Positions 1 through 9,315 are shown, numbered from the stretch's first letter. The stretch is 64,000 bases of DNA from Amycolatopsis thermophila (GCF_030814215.1 NZ_JAUSUT010000001.1:1612001-1676000); one strand, 5' to 3'. Notes: a model not told the origin generated them from the sequence alone. Made by a program: numbers and translations.

Positions 1-405
1 CACCAGCCGGCCGTCCGCGTCGACGATCTCGCCGCGCACGGTCAGGAAGTCGTTGCCGGCCCGGGCCATGATGTCCTCGACCGTCGTGGTGATGCGCAGC
101 ACGTCACCGGCGTGCACCGGGCGCGCGTAGGTGAAGCTCTGGGCGCCGTGCACCATCCGGCTGTAGTCCAGTCCCAGCTCCGGGTCCTCGGCGATGGCGT
201 TGATCGCGTCGAGGTTGATCACCGTGAGGAACGTGGGCGGCGCGATGACGTCCGGGTAGCCGGCCGCGCGGGCCGCCTCCGGGTCGGTGTAGACGGGGTT
301 CGCGTCGCCGATCGCGAGGGCGAACTCCCGGATCTTCTCGCGGCCGACTTCGTACGTGGAATCCGGCGGGTACGTCCGCCCGGTGAACGAGGGGTCCAAA
401 GGCAC
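1..405 (-). CDS. hadA: HadA-like (3R)-hydroxyacyl-ACP dehydratase subunit, 3' end cut by window edge
   Basis: About 135 codons are visible; the C-terminal end lies outside the left edge. The protein starts VPLDPSFTGR and carries the single hot-dog/MaoC-type dehydratase sequence of the HadA/UPF0336 family, including the segment HGAQSFTYARPVHAGD. In mycobacteria HadA pairs with HadB as the dehydratase of the FAS-II elongation cycle. The context supports the call: tRNA-Thr, tRNA-Met, rpmG and hadA occur in the same order in Mycobacterium tuberculosis, where hadB follows; here hadB would lie beyond the edge. The GTG at 405-403 was chosen because homologues start here. It is preceded by TAGGCT about six bases upstream, so a leaderless transcript is possible. 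Family call is firm; the exact acyl substrate in this organism is not shown by the sequence. Confidence 0.85.
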   Translation of the reverse strand, partial: MPLDPSFTGRTYPPDSTYEVGREKIREFALAIGDANPVYTDPEAARAAGYPDVIAPPTFLTVINLDAINAIAEDPELGLDYSRMVHGAQSFTYARPVHAGDVLRITTTVEDIMARAGNDFLTVRGEIVDADGRLV

Positions 406-445
406 CCGAGCAGCCTACCCACCGCCGTCGCGGCCCCGGACAGCA

Positions 446-479
446 CGAAGGCCGCCCCGGTGAACCGGAGCGGCCTTCG
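446..479 (-). terminator. Hairpin between rpmG and hadA
   Basis: A long inverted repeat with a roughly 15-position stem (one C/A mismatch) and a TGAA loop lies in the 95-base gap downstream of rpmG and upstream of hadA. No T-run follows on the minus strand. It could end rpmG transcription or partly separate rpmG from hadA, which has its own likely promoter. Confidence 0.6.
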
Positions 480-500
480 CGAAAACCTGAGGTGCTGGCG

Positions 501-665
501 TCAGCGGGTTTCCTTGTGAACCCGGTGCGTACCGCAGTTCGGGCAGAACTTCTTCATCTCCAGGCGATCCGGGTCGTTGCGCCGGTTCTTCTTGGTGATG
601 TAGTTGCGGTGCTTGCAGACCTCGCACGCCAGCGTGATCTTCGGTCGCACGTCGGTGGCAGCCAC
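501..665 (-). CDS. rpmG: 50S ribosomal protein L33
   Basis: A 54-residue protein beginning [17 protein letters not shown]. It has the two Cys pairs of the zinc-binding L33 form (CEVC near residue 14-17 and CPNC near 41-44) and the basic centre KKNRRN. L33 sits in the large ribosomal subunit near the E site. Length is typical. The GTG start at 665-663 has AAAGG about eight bases upstream. It lies between tRNA-Met and hadA, all on the minus strand. Because the Cys form is kept, this is the zinc-dependent version; actinobacteria often have a second, Cys-less copy induced under zinc limitation elsewhere in the genome. Confidence 0.95.
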   Translation of the reverse strand: MAATDVRPKITLACEVCKHRNYITKKNRRNDPDRLEMKKFCPNCGTHRVHKETR

Positions 666-737
666 AGCAAAGCCTTTCTCTACACAACGAACCCCCCACA
701 GGCGACGATAACCTCATCAGCCGCCCCATGTGGGGGT

Positions 738-782
738 CCAGGGGGCTCTCCCCCTGGCGGGGGTTCGGGGGTCCGACCCCCG
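738..782 (-). repeat. Two back-to-back G/C-rich hairpins in the tRNA-Met/rpmG gap
   Basis: Positions 738-745 and 750-757 form a perfect 8-bp stem with loop CTCT. Positions 766-772 and 776-782 form a 7-bp stem with a three-base loop. They fill the 176-base gap between tRNA-Met and rpmG. The composition (runs of G and C) is that of dispersed extragenic hairpins in actinomycetes. It probably ends the tRNA transcript. No coding signal is seen in the gap. Confidence 0.55.
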
Positions 783-841
783 ATGCAATGGCGAAGCGGA
801 GCCGGCTCACGCAGTCCGTGAGCACAGTCCGCCCATCCGCG

Positions 842-914
842 TAGCGGTGGCCGGACTTGAACCGGCGACACAGCGATTATGAGCCGCTTGCTCTACCGAC
901 TGAGCTACACCGCC
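842..914 (-). tRNA. tRNA-Met (CAT)
   Basis: 73 nt, read on the minus strand from 914. The 5' end GGCGGTG pairs with CACCGCT (a G-U first pair), with a standard D arm, anticodon loop CTCATAA giving CAT, and the T arm GGTTCAAGTCC. An internal rather than initiator tRNA is inferred from the standard paired acceptor end and from synteny with metT next to rpmG. Confidence 0.93.
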
Positions 915-967
915 TTGACCGGCCGTCAGGCTCCCCCGCCTGAGCGGGAGTGGCCTGCTGACCACCG

Positions 968-1040
968 AGCCCCAATACGGAATCGAACCGTAGACCTTCT
1001 CCTTACCATGGAGACGCTCTGCCGACTGAGCTATTGGGGC
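968..1040 (-). tRNA. tRNA-Thr (GGT)
   Basis: 73 nt from 1040 on the minus strand. The acceptor stem is GCCCCAA/TTGGGGC, the anticodon stem TCTCC/GGAGA encloses loop ATGGTAA giving anticodon GGT, and the T arm holds GGTTCGATTCC. It precedes tRNA-Met in the same direction, as in mycobacteria. Confidence 0.95.
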
Positions 1041-1116
1041 GAGTCCAACGCCTGAACGTTGAAGCCTCGAAGAGATTACATGGCCCACCGGGTACCTCCC
1101 GCAGGGGGGTCCCCTT

Positions 1117-3732
1117 TCACGTGAGCAGCGTCAGGACCGTCTCCATCTTCCGCCCGACCGACCGCGCGGTGCGGGCCTGAAGCCAGGCCTCCAGGCGGTC
1201 CTCGGCCAGCGGACGCGAGATCAGGTAGCCCTGGGCGACGTCGCAGCCCATCGCCTCCAGCTGGTCCCGCGCGACGTCCTCCTCGACGCCCTCGGCCACC
1301 ACGGCCAGGCCCAGCGAGTGGCCCAGCTCGACGATCGAGCGCACCACGGCCAGGTCGCCGAGGTCGGTGCCCATGCCCAGCACGAAGCTCTTGTCGATCT
1401 TGACCTCGTCCACCGGCAGCTGCCGCAGGTAGGCCAGCGACGAGTAGCCGGTACCGAAGTCGTCGACCGCGAGCACGATCCCGAGACCGTGCAGCTCCCG
1501 CAGGATCGGCAGCGCCTTCTGCGGGTCGGCCATGACGCCGGACTCGGTGAGCTCGAACGTGAGCAGCTCGGGCGGCACGTCGAACTTGCGCAGCGCCTCG
1601 ACGACCTTGCGCGGGAAGTCCTCGTCGGCCAGGTTCCGCACGGACAGGTTGACCGCGACCGAGATCCGCAGGCCCTCGTCCATCCACTTGCGGACCCGGA
1701 TCAGCGACTGCTCGAGCACGAACCCGGTCAGCACGCCGACCAGGCCTGCGGCCTCGACGGCGGGCACGAACTCGTCCGGGTCGAGCCGGCCGAACTCGGG
1801 GTGCTGCCAGCGCACCAGCGCCTCCACGCCGAGCACCTGCTTGCTCGGCAGCGAGACCTTCGGCTGGTAGTGGACGCTGACCTGGCCCTCCTCGATGGCC
1901 TGCCGGAACTGGGTGACCATCTGGAACCGGCGCAGGAAGATCTGGCCCATGCTGGGCACGTACCCCCGGACCTCCTCGCCGCCGCGGGTGGCGCGGACGG
2001 CGACGTCGGCGCGCTGCAGCAGGGCGTCCACGTCACCGGCGTCGAGGGTGTCGTCATCGGCCGCGGAGGCGTACCCGACCATCGCGTTCGCCTCGACCGT
2101 CAGCCGGTCCACGGGGTAAGGCACGGACAGCTGGGCCCGCAGCAGTTCGGCGGCGTCGTGCACGCCCTCGTCGCACACGCCGGTGAGCAGCGCGGCGAAG
2201 GAGGCGCCCTCGAGCCGGGCCAGCGGCACGTCGGGGCCGAGCGCGTCGCGCAGGCGGCGCCCGGCGGCGATCACCATCCGGTCCGCCCAGGCGTAGCCGA
2301 GCGCGTCGCTGACGGCGGAGAACACGTCGAGGTCGATGCGCAGCACCACCGAGTCCGGGTGCTCGGCCAGCGGTTCGCGGGCGACCTGCCGGAAGCCGGG
2401 CCGGTTGAGCAGGCCGGTCAGCGGGTCGTGGTAGGCGTCGTGGCGCAGGGTCGCGAGCAGGCGGCGGTTGTCCAGCGCCGTCGCCAGGTGGCTCGCCATG
2501 GTGCCGAGCAGCTGCACGTCGTACTTGCCGAACCCGCGCCAGCGGGAGAGCCGGTCGTGGGCCTCGACCACGCCGAGCAGCTGGTTCGCGCTGCGCAGCG
2601 GGACGACGAGCGCCTCCTGCGCGCCGCGGACGAGCAGCCCGCCGGCGATGTCGCTGGTGGCCTCGGTGATGCGGAAGTGGCGCACGTGCGAACCGGGCAG
2701 GCGCAGCAACGGGTCGTCGGCGGGCAGGTCGGCCGAGGGCATCGGCTCCCCCGCCACGACGGCCCGCATGTCGGCGGTGGGTTCGAGCCGCAGCCGCAGC
2801 ACGACACGCCCGGCGGAGAGCTGGTCCTTGATGCGCTCGGCGATGGTCTGCCACTCGCTGACGTTCACCCCGGCGGCCAGGTCGTCGGCGCCGCTGGCCG
2901 GACGCGCCGCGGCCTGCTGGCCGGACCGGGCGACCATCAGGCTCACGTCGGAGAGCGCTTCCATGTCCCGCTGCTCGCGCAGCAGGTCGGAGTAGGCCCA
3001 GTAGAGCGCGGACAGCCCGGCGAACACGGCGAGCACCAGCGGCCACGCGTTGGCCGAGCCGGCGATCACCAGGTAACCGCTCAGGCCGACCGAGGCGTTG
3101 ACGAACCCGACGACGAGGATGCGGCCGGTGAGCCGCAGCGCGGTGCCGATCCGCATCCGGCGGCGCAGCACGCGGACGGCGGCCAGCGCCAGCAGGGTGC
3201 TCGTCAGCGGCGCGGTCAGCGTGCCGGCGAGCGCCGCGGGCCAGGTCATCTCGGTCGTGCCCATGATCCGCTCGACCAGCCCGGCGACCGCGAACGCGCT
3301 GGTGATCTCGAGCAGGAAGGCGCCGGCGTTGTAGAGCACCCGGCCGGAGACGCGGCGCACGACGAGCGTGCTGATCCCGGCCACCAGGTGCGCGGCGAGC
3401 ACGACCTCGTACGGCGCGACGAAGAAGCCGATGACCAGCGGGATCTCGGTGAAGGAGATGGTCCAGGAGATGCCGGACCGGACGTCGACGTTGATGCCGA
3501 GCTGCTCGGCGAGCAGGAACGACAGGGCCAGCACCGGGCCGATCCACCAGAGCTTCGCCGAGCCGTGGAACGGCAGCCACAGCGAGACGGCGGCGGCGGT
3601 GAGCACACCGACGGAGAAGACGGTCAGCGTGTAGACCCGGAAGCGGCGCTCGTCCGCTCGCGCCTCGGCACCACCAGCATTGGCGGCTGCCGCCGGGATG
3701 GGGCCGTCGGGCCTGCCATCGGAGTCCGGCAT
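1117..3732 (-). CDS. Membrane-bound EAL-domain c-di-GMP phosphodiesterase with degenerate GGDEF
   Basis: 871 residues. The start ATG at 3732-3730 (MPDSDGRPDG) was chosen over an upstream ATG because AAGGAGG lies four to five bases before it. The N-terminal third (about 35-245) is a hydrophobic multi-pass membrane region. A GAF-like stretch follows (about 290-430), then a GGDEF fold (about 440-600) and an EAL domain (about 615-860). The GGDEF signature is degenerate: LEGASF stands near 505-510 where GGDEF should be, so cyclase activity is not expected. The EAL part keeps the residues of active phosphodiesterases: EALVRW near 636, NLSVRNL, ELTESG, DDFGTGYSS near 755, KIDKSF and AEGVEE. It should hydrolyse c-di-GMP to pGpG at the membrane. 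It is monocistronic; the signal sensed is unknown. Confidence 0.88.
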   Translation of the reverse strand: MPDSDGRPDGPIPAAAANAGGAEARADERRFRVYTLTVFSVGVLTAAAVSLWLPFHGSAKLWWIGPVLALSFLLAEQLGINVDVRSGISWTISFTEIPLVIGFFVAPYEVVLAAHLVAGISTLVVRRVSGRVLYNAGAFLLEITSAFAVAGLVERIMGTTEMTWPAALAGTLTAPLTSTLLALAAVRVLRRRMRIGTALRLTGRILVVGFVNASVGLSGYLVIAGSANAWPLVLAVFAGLSALYWAYSDLLREQRDMEALSDVSLMVARSGQQAAARPASGADDLAAGVNVSEWQTIAERIKDQLSAGRVVLRLRLEPTADMRAVVAGEPMPSADLPADDPLLRLPGSHVRHFRITEATSDIAGGLLVRGAQEALVVPLRSANQLLGVVEAHDRLSRWRGFGKYDVQLLGTMASHLATALDNRRLLATLRHDAYHDPLTGLLNRPGFRQVAREPLAEHPDSVVLRIDLDVFSAVSDALGYAWADRMVIAAGRRLRDALGPDVPLARLEGASFAALLTGVCDEGVHDAAELLRAQLSVPYPVDRLTVEANAMVGYASAADDDTLDAGDVDALLQRADVAVRATRGGEEVRGYVPSMGQIFLRRFQMVTQFRQAIEEGQVSVHYQPKVSLPSKQVLGVEALVRWQHPEFGRLDPDEFVPAVEAAGLVGVLTGFVLEQSLIRVRKWMDEGLRISVAVNLSVRNLADEDFPRKVVEALRKFDVPPELLTFELTESGVMADPQKALPILRELHGLGIVLAVDDFGTGYSSLAYLRQLPVDEVKIDKSFVLGMGTDLGDLAVVRSIVELGHSLGLAVVAEGVEEDVARDQLEAMGCDVAQGYLISRPLAEDRLEAWLQARTARSVGRKMETVLTLLT

Positions 3733-4226
3733 GCAACCTCCTTCCACCCATTCGCCCCAGTGCGCCCGCCTGTACTCATCGCGCACGAGATGGTGATCTC
3801 TGTGCGAATGAGGGGATCACTGTACCCCGGAGGGCGTACTTCGGCCTCGTTCCGGCCGCCATGACATCACCTCATAGTTAACAACGCGCCAACTACGGTG
3901 ACCAGCGGAGACTTCCGGGTGACGTGATCTTTCCGACGATCGCTCCGGGTAATCGGCGTTAAGCGCCACTCCCCCGCTACCACGCGTTCGCCCCGCCTCT
4001 CGGTGCTGCACTCCTTCGCACGTGTCGCGATTCCCCACCGAACGCGATTACGAGGGCCGATGACGCAGCGTGGTGTGGTGCATTACACCCCGGAAAACGT
4101 TTCCCGCAATGCGACGAGCGTCTCACTTCCAGCCGCCGGAACCGCTGGCACGAGGGCACCGGATTATTCCCCGACCCCGTCCGCTGCGAGCGAACTACCT
4201 GCGGAAACAAACTCGCCCTCGACAAA
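3733..4226. other. Intergenic region between the EAL gene and lon
   Basis: About 490 bases without a convincing gene. It holds the divergent upstream regions of the EAL gene and lon. An imperfect inverted repeat, GTGATC to GATCAC with a long spacer, lies near 3791-3819, just upstream of the EAL start. AT-richer sequence around 3868-3895 is the likely promoter of the EAL gene. Small open frames here show no family features. Confidence 0.5.
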
Positions 4227-4247
4227 GTTGAGTTAGGCAGACTCAAC
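4227..4247 (+). promoter_or_regulatory. HAIR-like HspR operator upstream of lon
   Basis: GTTGAGT-N7-ACTCAAC, a perfect 7+7 inverted repeat that differs from the HspR consensus CTTGAGT-N7-ACTCAAG only at the outermost base of each arm. It ends 19 bases before the lon ATG. HspR control of lon is known in Streptomyces, so repression at normal temperature and release on heat shock is the expected behaviour. Confidence 0.8.
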
Positions 4248-4266
4248 CAGGTAGGGAGCAATCAGA

Positions 4267-6669
4267 ATGACCGACACCAGGCTCCTCCCCGTTCTGCCCC
4301 TCGACGACGACGTGGTGCTGCCCGGCATGATCGTGCCGCTGGAGCTCGACGACCCCGAGACGCGGGCCGCGGTCGACTCCGCGCAGGCGAAAGCGCCGGG
4401 CGCCGCGTCGTTCCCGGGCATCCGATCGCTCCCGGCCGCCCAGGCCGAGGTCCTGATCGTGCCGAGGGTGCACGGGGAGTACGCCGAGCTGGGCACCGTC
4501 GCGACCATCGAGCGCGTCGGGCGCATTCCCGGCGGCAAGGCCGCCGTCCTGCTGCGGGCCACCCGCCGCGCGCGGGTCGGCGACAACGGCGACGGCCCCG
4601 GCGCGGCGCGCTGGGTGTACGCCGAGCCGGTCGCCGAGATCGCCGGCGAGCGGGCCCGCGCGCTGGCCGGCGAATACAAGACCGTCGTGATCTCGATCCT
4701 CCAGCAGCGCGGCGGCTGGCAGATGATCGACGCGGTGCAGCAGGTCGAGGACCCGTCGGCGATCGCCGACCTCGCCGGGAACTCGCCGTTCCTGAGCACC
4801 GAGCAGAAGCTGGACCTGTTGCGGGCGCTCGACGTCGCCGAGCGGCTGGACAAGGCGCTGGAGTGGAGCCGGGAGTACCTGGCCGAGCTCGAGGTCACCG
4901 ACACCATCCGCAAGGACGTCGCCGAGGGCATGGAGAAGCAGCAGAAGGAATTCCTGCTGCGCCGCCAGCTGGAGGCGATCCGCAAGGAACTGGGCGAGCT
5001 GGACGGCACCGCCGACTCCGACGACTACCGCACCCGCGTGGAGAAGGCCGGCCTGCCGGAGCACGTCCGCACGGCCGCGCTGGCCGAGGTCGAGAAGCTG
5101 GAGCGCACCTCCGAGCAGTCCCCCGAGGGCGGCTGGATCCGCACGTGGCTGGACACCGTCCTGGAGCTGCCTTGGACTTCACGAACGACCGACCGCTATG
5201 ACATCGCGGCGGCGCGGGCCGTGCTCGACGCCGACCACGCGGGCCTGGACGACGTGAAGGAACGCATCATCGAGTACCTGGCCGTGCGCGCCCGGCGCGC
5301 CGAGAGCGGTCAGGGGCAGGTCGGCGGCCGGCACTCCGGAGCCGTGCTGGCGCTGGTCGGCCCTCCGGGTGTCGGCAAGACGTCGCTCGGTGAATCCGTC
5401 GCCCGGGCGATGGGGCGCAAGTTCGTCCGCGTCGCGCTCGGCGGTGTCCGGGACGAGGCGGAGATCCGCGGCCACCGGCGCACCTACGTCGGCGCGCTGC
5501 CCGGCCGGATCGTCCGCGCGATCAAGGAGGCCGGGTCGATGAACCCGGTCGTCCTGCTCGACGAGGTGGACAAGGTGGGCGCGGACTACCGCGGCGACCC
5601 GACCGCGGCGCTGCTGGAGGTGCTCGACCCCGAGCAGAACCACACGTTCCGCGACCACTACCTCGAGGTCGAGCTGGACCTGTCGGACGTGGTGTTCCTC
5701 GCCACGGCCAACGCGCTGGAGACCATCCCCGGCCCGCTGCTGGACCGGATGGAGCTGGTGACGCTGGACGGCTACACCGAGCACGAGAAGGTCGTCATCG
5801 GCCGCGACCACCTGCTGCCGCGCGAGCTGGAGCGGGCCGGGCTGGGCCGCGACGACGTGCGGTTCACCGACGCGGCGCTGAGCCGGATCGCCGCCGAGTA
5901 CACCCGCGAGGCGGGCGTGCGCGACGCGAACCGGACGATCGCGAAGGTGCTGCGCAAGATCGCGACCCGGGTCGCGCTGGCGGAGGCGACGCTGCCGGTG
6001 ACCGTCGACGCGGCGGACCTGGAGCGCTACCTCGGCCGGCCGCGGCACCTGCCGGAGTCGGCGCTGCCCGCCTCGACCCAGCGGACCGCGACGCCGGGCG
6101 TGGCGACCGGTCTGGCCGTGACCGGCGCGGGCGGGGACGTCCTCTACATCGAGGCGTCGCTGGCCGATCCCGAGTCGGGCAGCTCCGGGCTCACGCTCAC
6201 CGGTCAGCTGGGTGACGTGATGAAGGAGTCGGTGCAGATCGCGCTGTCCTACCTGCGCTCGCACGGCGCCGAACTGGAACTGCCGGTCGGCGACCTGAAG
6301 GACCGGGGCGTGCACGTCCACGTCCCCGCGGGCGCGGTGCCCAAGGACGGCCCGTCGGCGGGCATCACGATGACCACCGCGCTGGCGTCGCTGCTGTCCG
6401 GCCGCGTGGTGCGGGCCGACGTGGCGATGACCGGTGAGGTGTCGCTGACCGGGCGCGTCCTGCCGATCGGCGGGGTCAAGCAGAAGCTGCTGGCCGCGCA
6501 CCGGGCCGGGATGAAGACGGTGATCATCCCGCAGCGCAACGAGCCGGACCTCGACGACGTCCCCGCGGACGTGCTGGCCCAGCTCGACGTGCACCCGGTG
6601 TCGAACGTCCGAGAGGTTCTCGACCTGGCGCTGGCGCCGGCCACCACCCCCGTGGCCCGTGCCGCCTGA
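4267..6669 (+). CDS. lon: ATP-dependent endopeptidase Lon
   Basis: 800 residues, close to the usual size of LonA proteases. It has an N-terminal substrate-binding region (about 1-290), an AAA+ module with Walker [10 protein letters not shown] (365-373) and Walker [10 protein letters not shown], and a C-terminal S16 protease domain. The catalytic Ser697 lies in PKDGPSAG and Lys740 in GGVKQK, matching Ser679/Lys722 of the E. coli enzyme in spacing. Lon unfolds and degrades damaged and regulatory proteins in the cytoplasm. The ATG has GGGAG about ten bases upstream. It stands alone: a HAIR-like operator lies just upstream and a strong hairpin terminator follows, so heat-shock control by HspR is likely. 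Confidence 0.97.
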   Translation: MTDTRLLPVLPLDDDVVLPGMIVPLELDDPETRAAVDSAQAKAPGAASFPGIRSLPAAQAEVLIVPRVHGEYAELGTVATIERVGRIPGGKAAVLLRATRRARVGDNGDGPGAARWVYAEPVAEIAGERARALAGEYKTVVISILQQRGGWQMIDAVQQVEDPSAIADLAGNSPFLSTEQKLDLLRALDVAERLDKALEWSREYLAELEVTDTIRKDVAEGMEKQQKEFLLRRQLEAIRKELGELDGTADSDDYRTRVEKAGLPEHVRTAALAEVEKLERTSEQSPEGGWIRTWLDTVLELPWTSRTTDRYDIAAARAVLDADHAGLDDVKERIIEYLAVRARRAESGQGQVGGRHSGAVLALVGPPGVGKTSLGESVARAMGRKFVRVALGGVRDEAEIRGHRRTYVGALPGRIVRAIKEAGSMNPVVLLDEVDKVGADYRGDPTAALLEVLDPEQNHTFRDHYLEVELDLSDVVFLATANALETIPGPLLDRMELVTLDGYTEHEKVVIGRDHLLPRELERAGLGRDDVRFTDAALSRIAAEYTREAGVRDANRTIAKVLRKIATRVALAEATLPVTVDAADLERYLGRPRHLPESALPASTQRTATPGVATGLAVTGAGGDVLYIEASLADPESGSSGLTLTGQLGDVMKESVQIALSYLRSHGAELELPVGDLKDRGVHVHVPAGAVPKDGPSAGITMTTALASLLSGRVVRADVAMTGEVSLTGRVLPIGGVKQKLLAAHRAGMKTVIIPQRNEPDLDDVPADVLAQLDVHPVSNVREVLDLALAPATTPVARAA

Positions 6670-6680
6670 CGCCCTCCGGA

Positions 6681-6719
6681 GAGGCCGCCCTCCTTCCCCC
6701 GGGAGGGCGGCCTCTTGTT
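6681..6719. terminator. Bidirectional terminator between lon and dedA
   Basis: A perfect 13-bp G/C-rich stem (6681-6693 with 6702-6714) with an 8-base loop, followed by TTGTTT on the plus strand. The genes on both sides converge here, so it can serve both. Confidence 0.88.
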
Positions 6720-7358
6720 TCACGCCCGTGCGCGGGCGCGCAGCCGGGTGACGACGAACACGGCGAGCGCGACGACGACCGCCGCGATCACGACGTACTG
6801 GAAGATCCCGGCGTAGTCGTTCACCACGTGCCAGTTCGCGCCGAGCAGGTAGCCGGCGACGACGAAGATCGTGTTCCAGATCAGGCTGCCCAGCGCGGTG
6901 AGCACGAGGAATCGGCCGAACGGCATCCGCTCGATCCCCGCCGGCAGTGAGATGAGGCTGCGGAAGATCGGAACCATCCGGCCGAAGAACACCGCCTTGG
7001 TGCCGTGCCGGGCGAACCACGCCTCGGTGCGGTCGAAGTCGGAGGACTTGACCAGCGGGACGCGCAGCAGCAGCGCGCGGGTGCGCTCGCGGCCGAGCCA
7101 CGCGCCCAGGCAGTAGACGATGATCGCGCCGGCGACCGAGCCGAACGTGGTCCAGGCCAGCGCGCCGAGCAGGCTGAACGTGCCCTGGCTCGCGGAGAAC
7201 CCGGCGAGCGGCAGCACGAGTTCGCTGGGGATGGGCGGGAACAGGTTGTCCAGGCCGACGATGACGGCCGCGCCCGGGCCGCCGAGCGAGTCCATGAGCG
7301 AGACGGCCCAGCCCGCGAGTCCCCCGAGCGGTTCGGCCTGTGCGAGGTGAAGATCCAT
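6720..7358 (-). CDS. DedA family membrane protein
   Basis: 212 residues from the ATG at 7358-7356; an alternative upstream ATG at 7406 would add 16 residues without membrane character. It has the DedA/SNARE-associated fold: the amphipathic entry DNLFPPIPSELVLPLAGF, the family motif FGRMVPIFRSLISLPAGIE with the conserved Arg and Gly, and three to five further hydrophobic helices ending in a basic tail. DedA proteins are inner-membrane lipid flippases or transporters, some of which return undecaprenyl phosphate across the membrane; the substrate of this one cannot be read from the sequence. It converges with lon and is divergent from a two-component kinase. Confidence 0.88.
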   Translation of the reverse strand: MDLHLAQAEPLGGLAGWAVSLMDSLGGPGAAVIVGLDNLFPPIPSELVLPLAGFSASQGTFSLLGALAWTTFGSVAGAIIVYCLGAWLGRERTRALLLRVPLVKSSDFDRTEAWFARHGTKAVFFGRMVPIFRSLISLPAGIERMPFGRFLVLTALGSLIWNTIFVVAGYLLGANWHVVNDYAGIFQYVVIAAVVVALAVFVVTRLRARARA

Positions 7359-7465
7359 GGCTCGAAGGTAGGAATCCCGTGGCGGCGGGACCATGCGGTG
7401 CGGCACCCGGTCGTCCTGCGGAAAACCTCAGTACCGGCCCGGCGGAACCCGGCTAGCCTCGGATC

Positions 7466-8596
7466 ATGCCCACTGTGGACCTGCGCCGGGCGTCGCGCGT
7501 GACGGCGGGGCTCGCACTCGGTGCGCTGTCGGCGTTCATCGAGGCGGTCTTCGTCGTGCTCGCCACGCTGGTGTCGGTGGTGCCTGCCGCGCGGTCCGCG
7601 GTGTTCCGGGCCACCCGGTGGTTCGCGGAGCTGGAACGGTCCCGGCTGCGCGGCTACCTGGACCAGGCGACCTCGGACGACTACGGGGACTGGCGTGCGC
7701 TGCGGTACCTGGGGGCGCGCAGTGTGGTGGGCGGTCTGGGCGCGGGCGTGTTCGCGCTCATCGGGCTGGGGCTGGCGACGGCGGCGATCACGGTGTGGCA
7801 GCTGTTGACCGGGCAGCCGCTCGGCGAGGACGACGACTGGTACGACGTGCCCGGGCTGCTGCTGATGGGCGCACTGCTGATCTTCCTCGCGGTGCAGGGG
7901 CTCATCGGCGTCGCCGCGCTGGAGCGGCGGCTGGCGCACCACTTCTCCGGGCCCACGAAACAGGAACGGTTGCAGCGCCGGGTCGACGCGCTGACGCACA
8001 GCCGCGCCGAGGTGGTCGAGGCGGTCAACGACGAGCGGCGGCGCATCGAGCGCGACCTGCACGACGGGGTGCAGCAGCGGATCGTGTCACTGGGCATGCT
8101 GCTCGGGCGGGCGCGGCGGGCGCGGGACGCGGAGCGGGCCTCGGCGCTGTTGCGGCAGGCGCACGAGGAGACGCAGCTGGCGTTGCAGGAACTGCGGGAC
8201 GTGGCGTGGCGGGTGTACCCGATCGCGCTGGACGAAGGCGGGCTCGGCACGGCTTTGGAGGCGCTCGCCGAGCGGTCGAGCCTGCCGGTCGAGCTGCGGT
8301 GCGCGCTGGACGCGCGGGTGGACCCGGCGACCGAGACGGTGGCCTACTTCGTGGCCTCGGAGGCGGTGACGAACGCGATCAAGCACTCGGCCGCGAGCCG
8401 GATCGAGATCGCGGTGTCACGCTCCGGGCGGATGCTGTCCGTCAGCATCATCGACGACGGCGTCGGCGGGGCGTGCCCGTCCGGCAACGGCCTGTCCGGC
8501 CTGGCGCGCCGAGTCGGCGCGGCGGACGGCGTGTTCACAGTGGACAGTCCGGCCGGCGGGCCGACGGTGGTCCGGGCGGAGCTGCCGTGCGCGTGA
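7466..8596 (+). CDS. Sensor histidine kinase, NarL/HisKA_3 class
   Basis: 376 residues. The N-terminal half has two hydrophobic regions (about 12-50 and 90-155) around a short charged segment. The DHp helix carries ERRRIERDLHDGVQQR with phospho-acceptor His199. The ATPase domain shows the N box EAVTNAIKHS, the G1 box DDGVGG and the segment GNGLSGLARRV. The protein should autophosphorylate and pass phosphate to the response regulator whose start overlaps its stop by 10 bases. TAGCCT lies about six bases before the ATG and no Shine-Dalgarno is seen, so a leaderless mRNA is likely. The signal is unknown. Confidence 0.9.
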   Translation: MPTVDLRRASRVTAGLALGALSAFIEAVFVVLATLVSVVPAARSAVFRATRWFAELERSRLRGYLDQATSDDYGDWRALRYLGARSVVGGLGAGVFALIGLGLATAAITVWQLLTGQPLGEDDDWYDVPGLLLMGALLIFLAVQGLIGVAALERRLAHHFSGPTKQERLQRRVDALTHSRAEVVEAVNDERRRIERDLHDGVQQRIVSLGMLLGRARRARDAERASALLRQAHEETQLALQELRDVAWRVYPIALDEGGLGTALEALAERSSLPVELRCALDARVDPATETVAYFVASEAVTNAIKHSAASRIEIAVSRSGRMLSVSIIDDGVGGACPSGNGLSGLARRVGAADGVFTVDSPAGGPTVVRAELPCA

Positions 8597-9231
8597 TCCT
8601 GGCCGAGGACTCGACGTTGCTGCGCGAAGGGCTGATCCGGCTGCTCGCGGAGGAGGGCCACGAGGTGCTGGCCGCGGTGGGCACCGCGGTGGAGTTGCTC
8701 GACGCGGTGTCCCGCCGGCAGCCCGACGTGGTGGTCACCGACATCCGGATGCCGCCGCACCACACCGACGAAGGCCTGCGGGCGGCGCTGGAGATCCGCC
8801 GGCGGTGGCCCGGCGTCGGGGTGCTGGTGCTGTCGCAGTACGTCGAGAAGCGGTACGCGACCGAGCTCATCACCGACGACGGCGGCCGGGTCGGCTACCT
8901 GCTGAAGGACCGGGTCATGCAGGTCGGCGAGTTCCTCGACGCCCTGGAGCGGGTCGGGTCCGGGGGTGCGGCGTTCGACCCGGAGGTCGTCCGGCGGCTG
9001 CTGGCGCGCACCACGCACGCCGACCCGCTCGCGACGCTGACCGCGCGCGAGAGCCAGGTGCTGGCGAAGATGGCGGAGGGGCAGACGAACGCGGGCATCG
9101 CGGCCGAGCTGTTCGTGTCGCAGTCCGCGGTGGAAAAGCACGTGAACGCGATCTTCGACAAGCTCGCGTTGAGCCGGACGAGCGGGTACAGCCGGCGGGT
9201 GCTGGCGGTGCTGCGGTACCTGGGGTCCTGA
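8587..9231 (+). CDS. LuxR-family response regulator (partner of the upstream kinase)
   Basis: 214 residues from the GTG at 8587. The receiver domain starts VRVILAEDSTLLREG, has its phospho-acceptor Asp52 in VVVTDIRMPP and the conserved Lys in YLLKDRV. A LuxR/NarL-type DNA-binding domain follows (about 145-205): LTARESQVLAKMAEGQTNAG and SQSAVEKHVNAIFDKL. Phosphorylation should promote dimer binding to target promoters. It overlaps the kinase stop by 10 bases, so translation is coupled. An in-frame GTG six bases downstream is an alternative start. Confidence 0.92.
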   Translation: MRVILAEDSTLLREGLIRLLAEEGHEVLAAVGTAVELLDAVSRRQPDVVVTDIRMPPHHTDEGLRAALEIRRRWPGVGVLVLSQYVEKRYATELITDDGGRVGYLLKDRVMQVGEFLDALERVGSGGAAFDPEVVRRLLARTTHADPLATLTARESQVLAKMAEGQTNAGIAAELFVSQSAVEKHVNAIFDKLALSRTSGYSRRVLAVLRYLGS

Positions 9232-9315
9232 CCGGCCGGCACCGCCGGTACCGCCGGAGCCGGTAGCCTCGATCTTGAGCCTGATTTGTCCGGATTTCCC
9301 CAGGAGGACCCTCGC

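Noticed and set aside
842..1040. The tRNA pair as an integration site of a mobile element
   Set aside because: No integrase or duplicated tRNA 3' end was seen near them.
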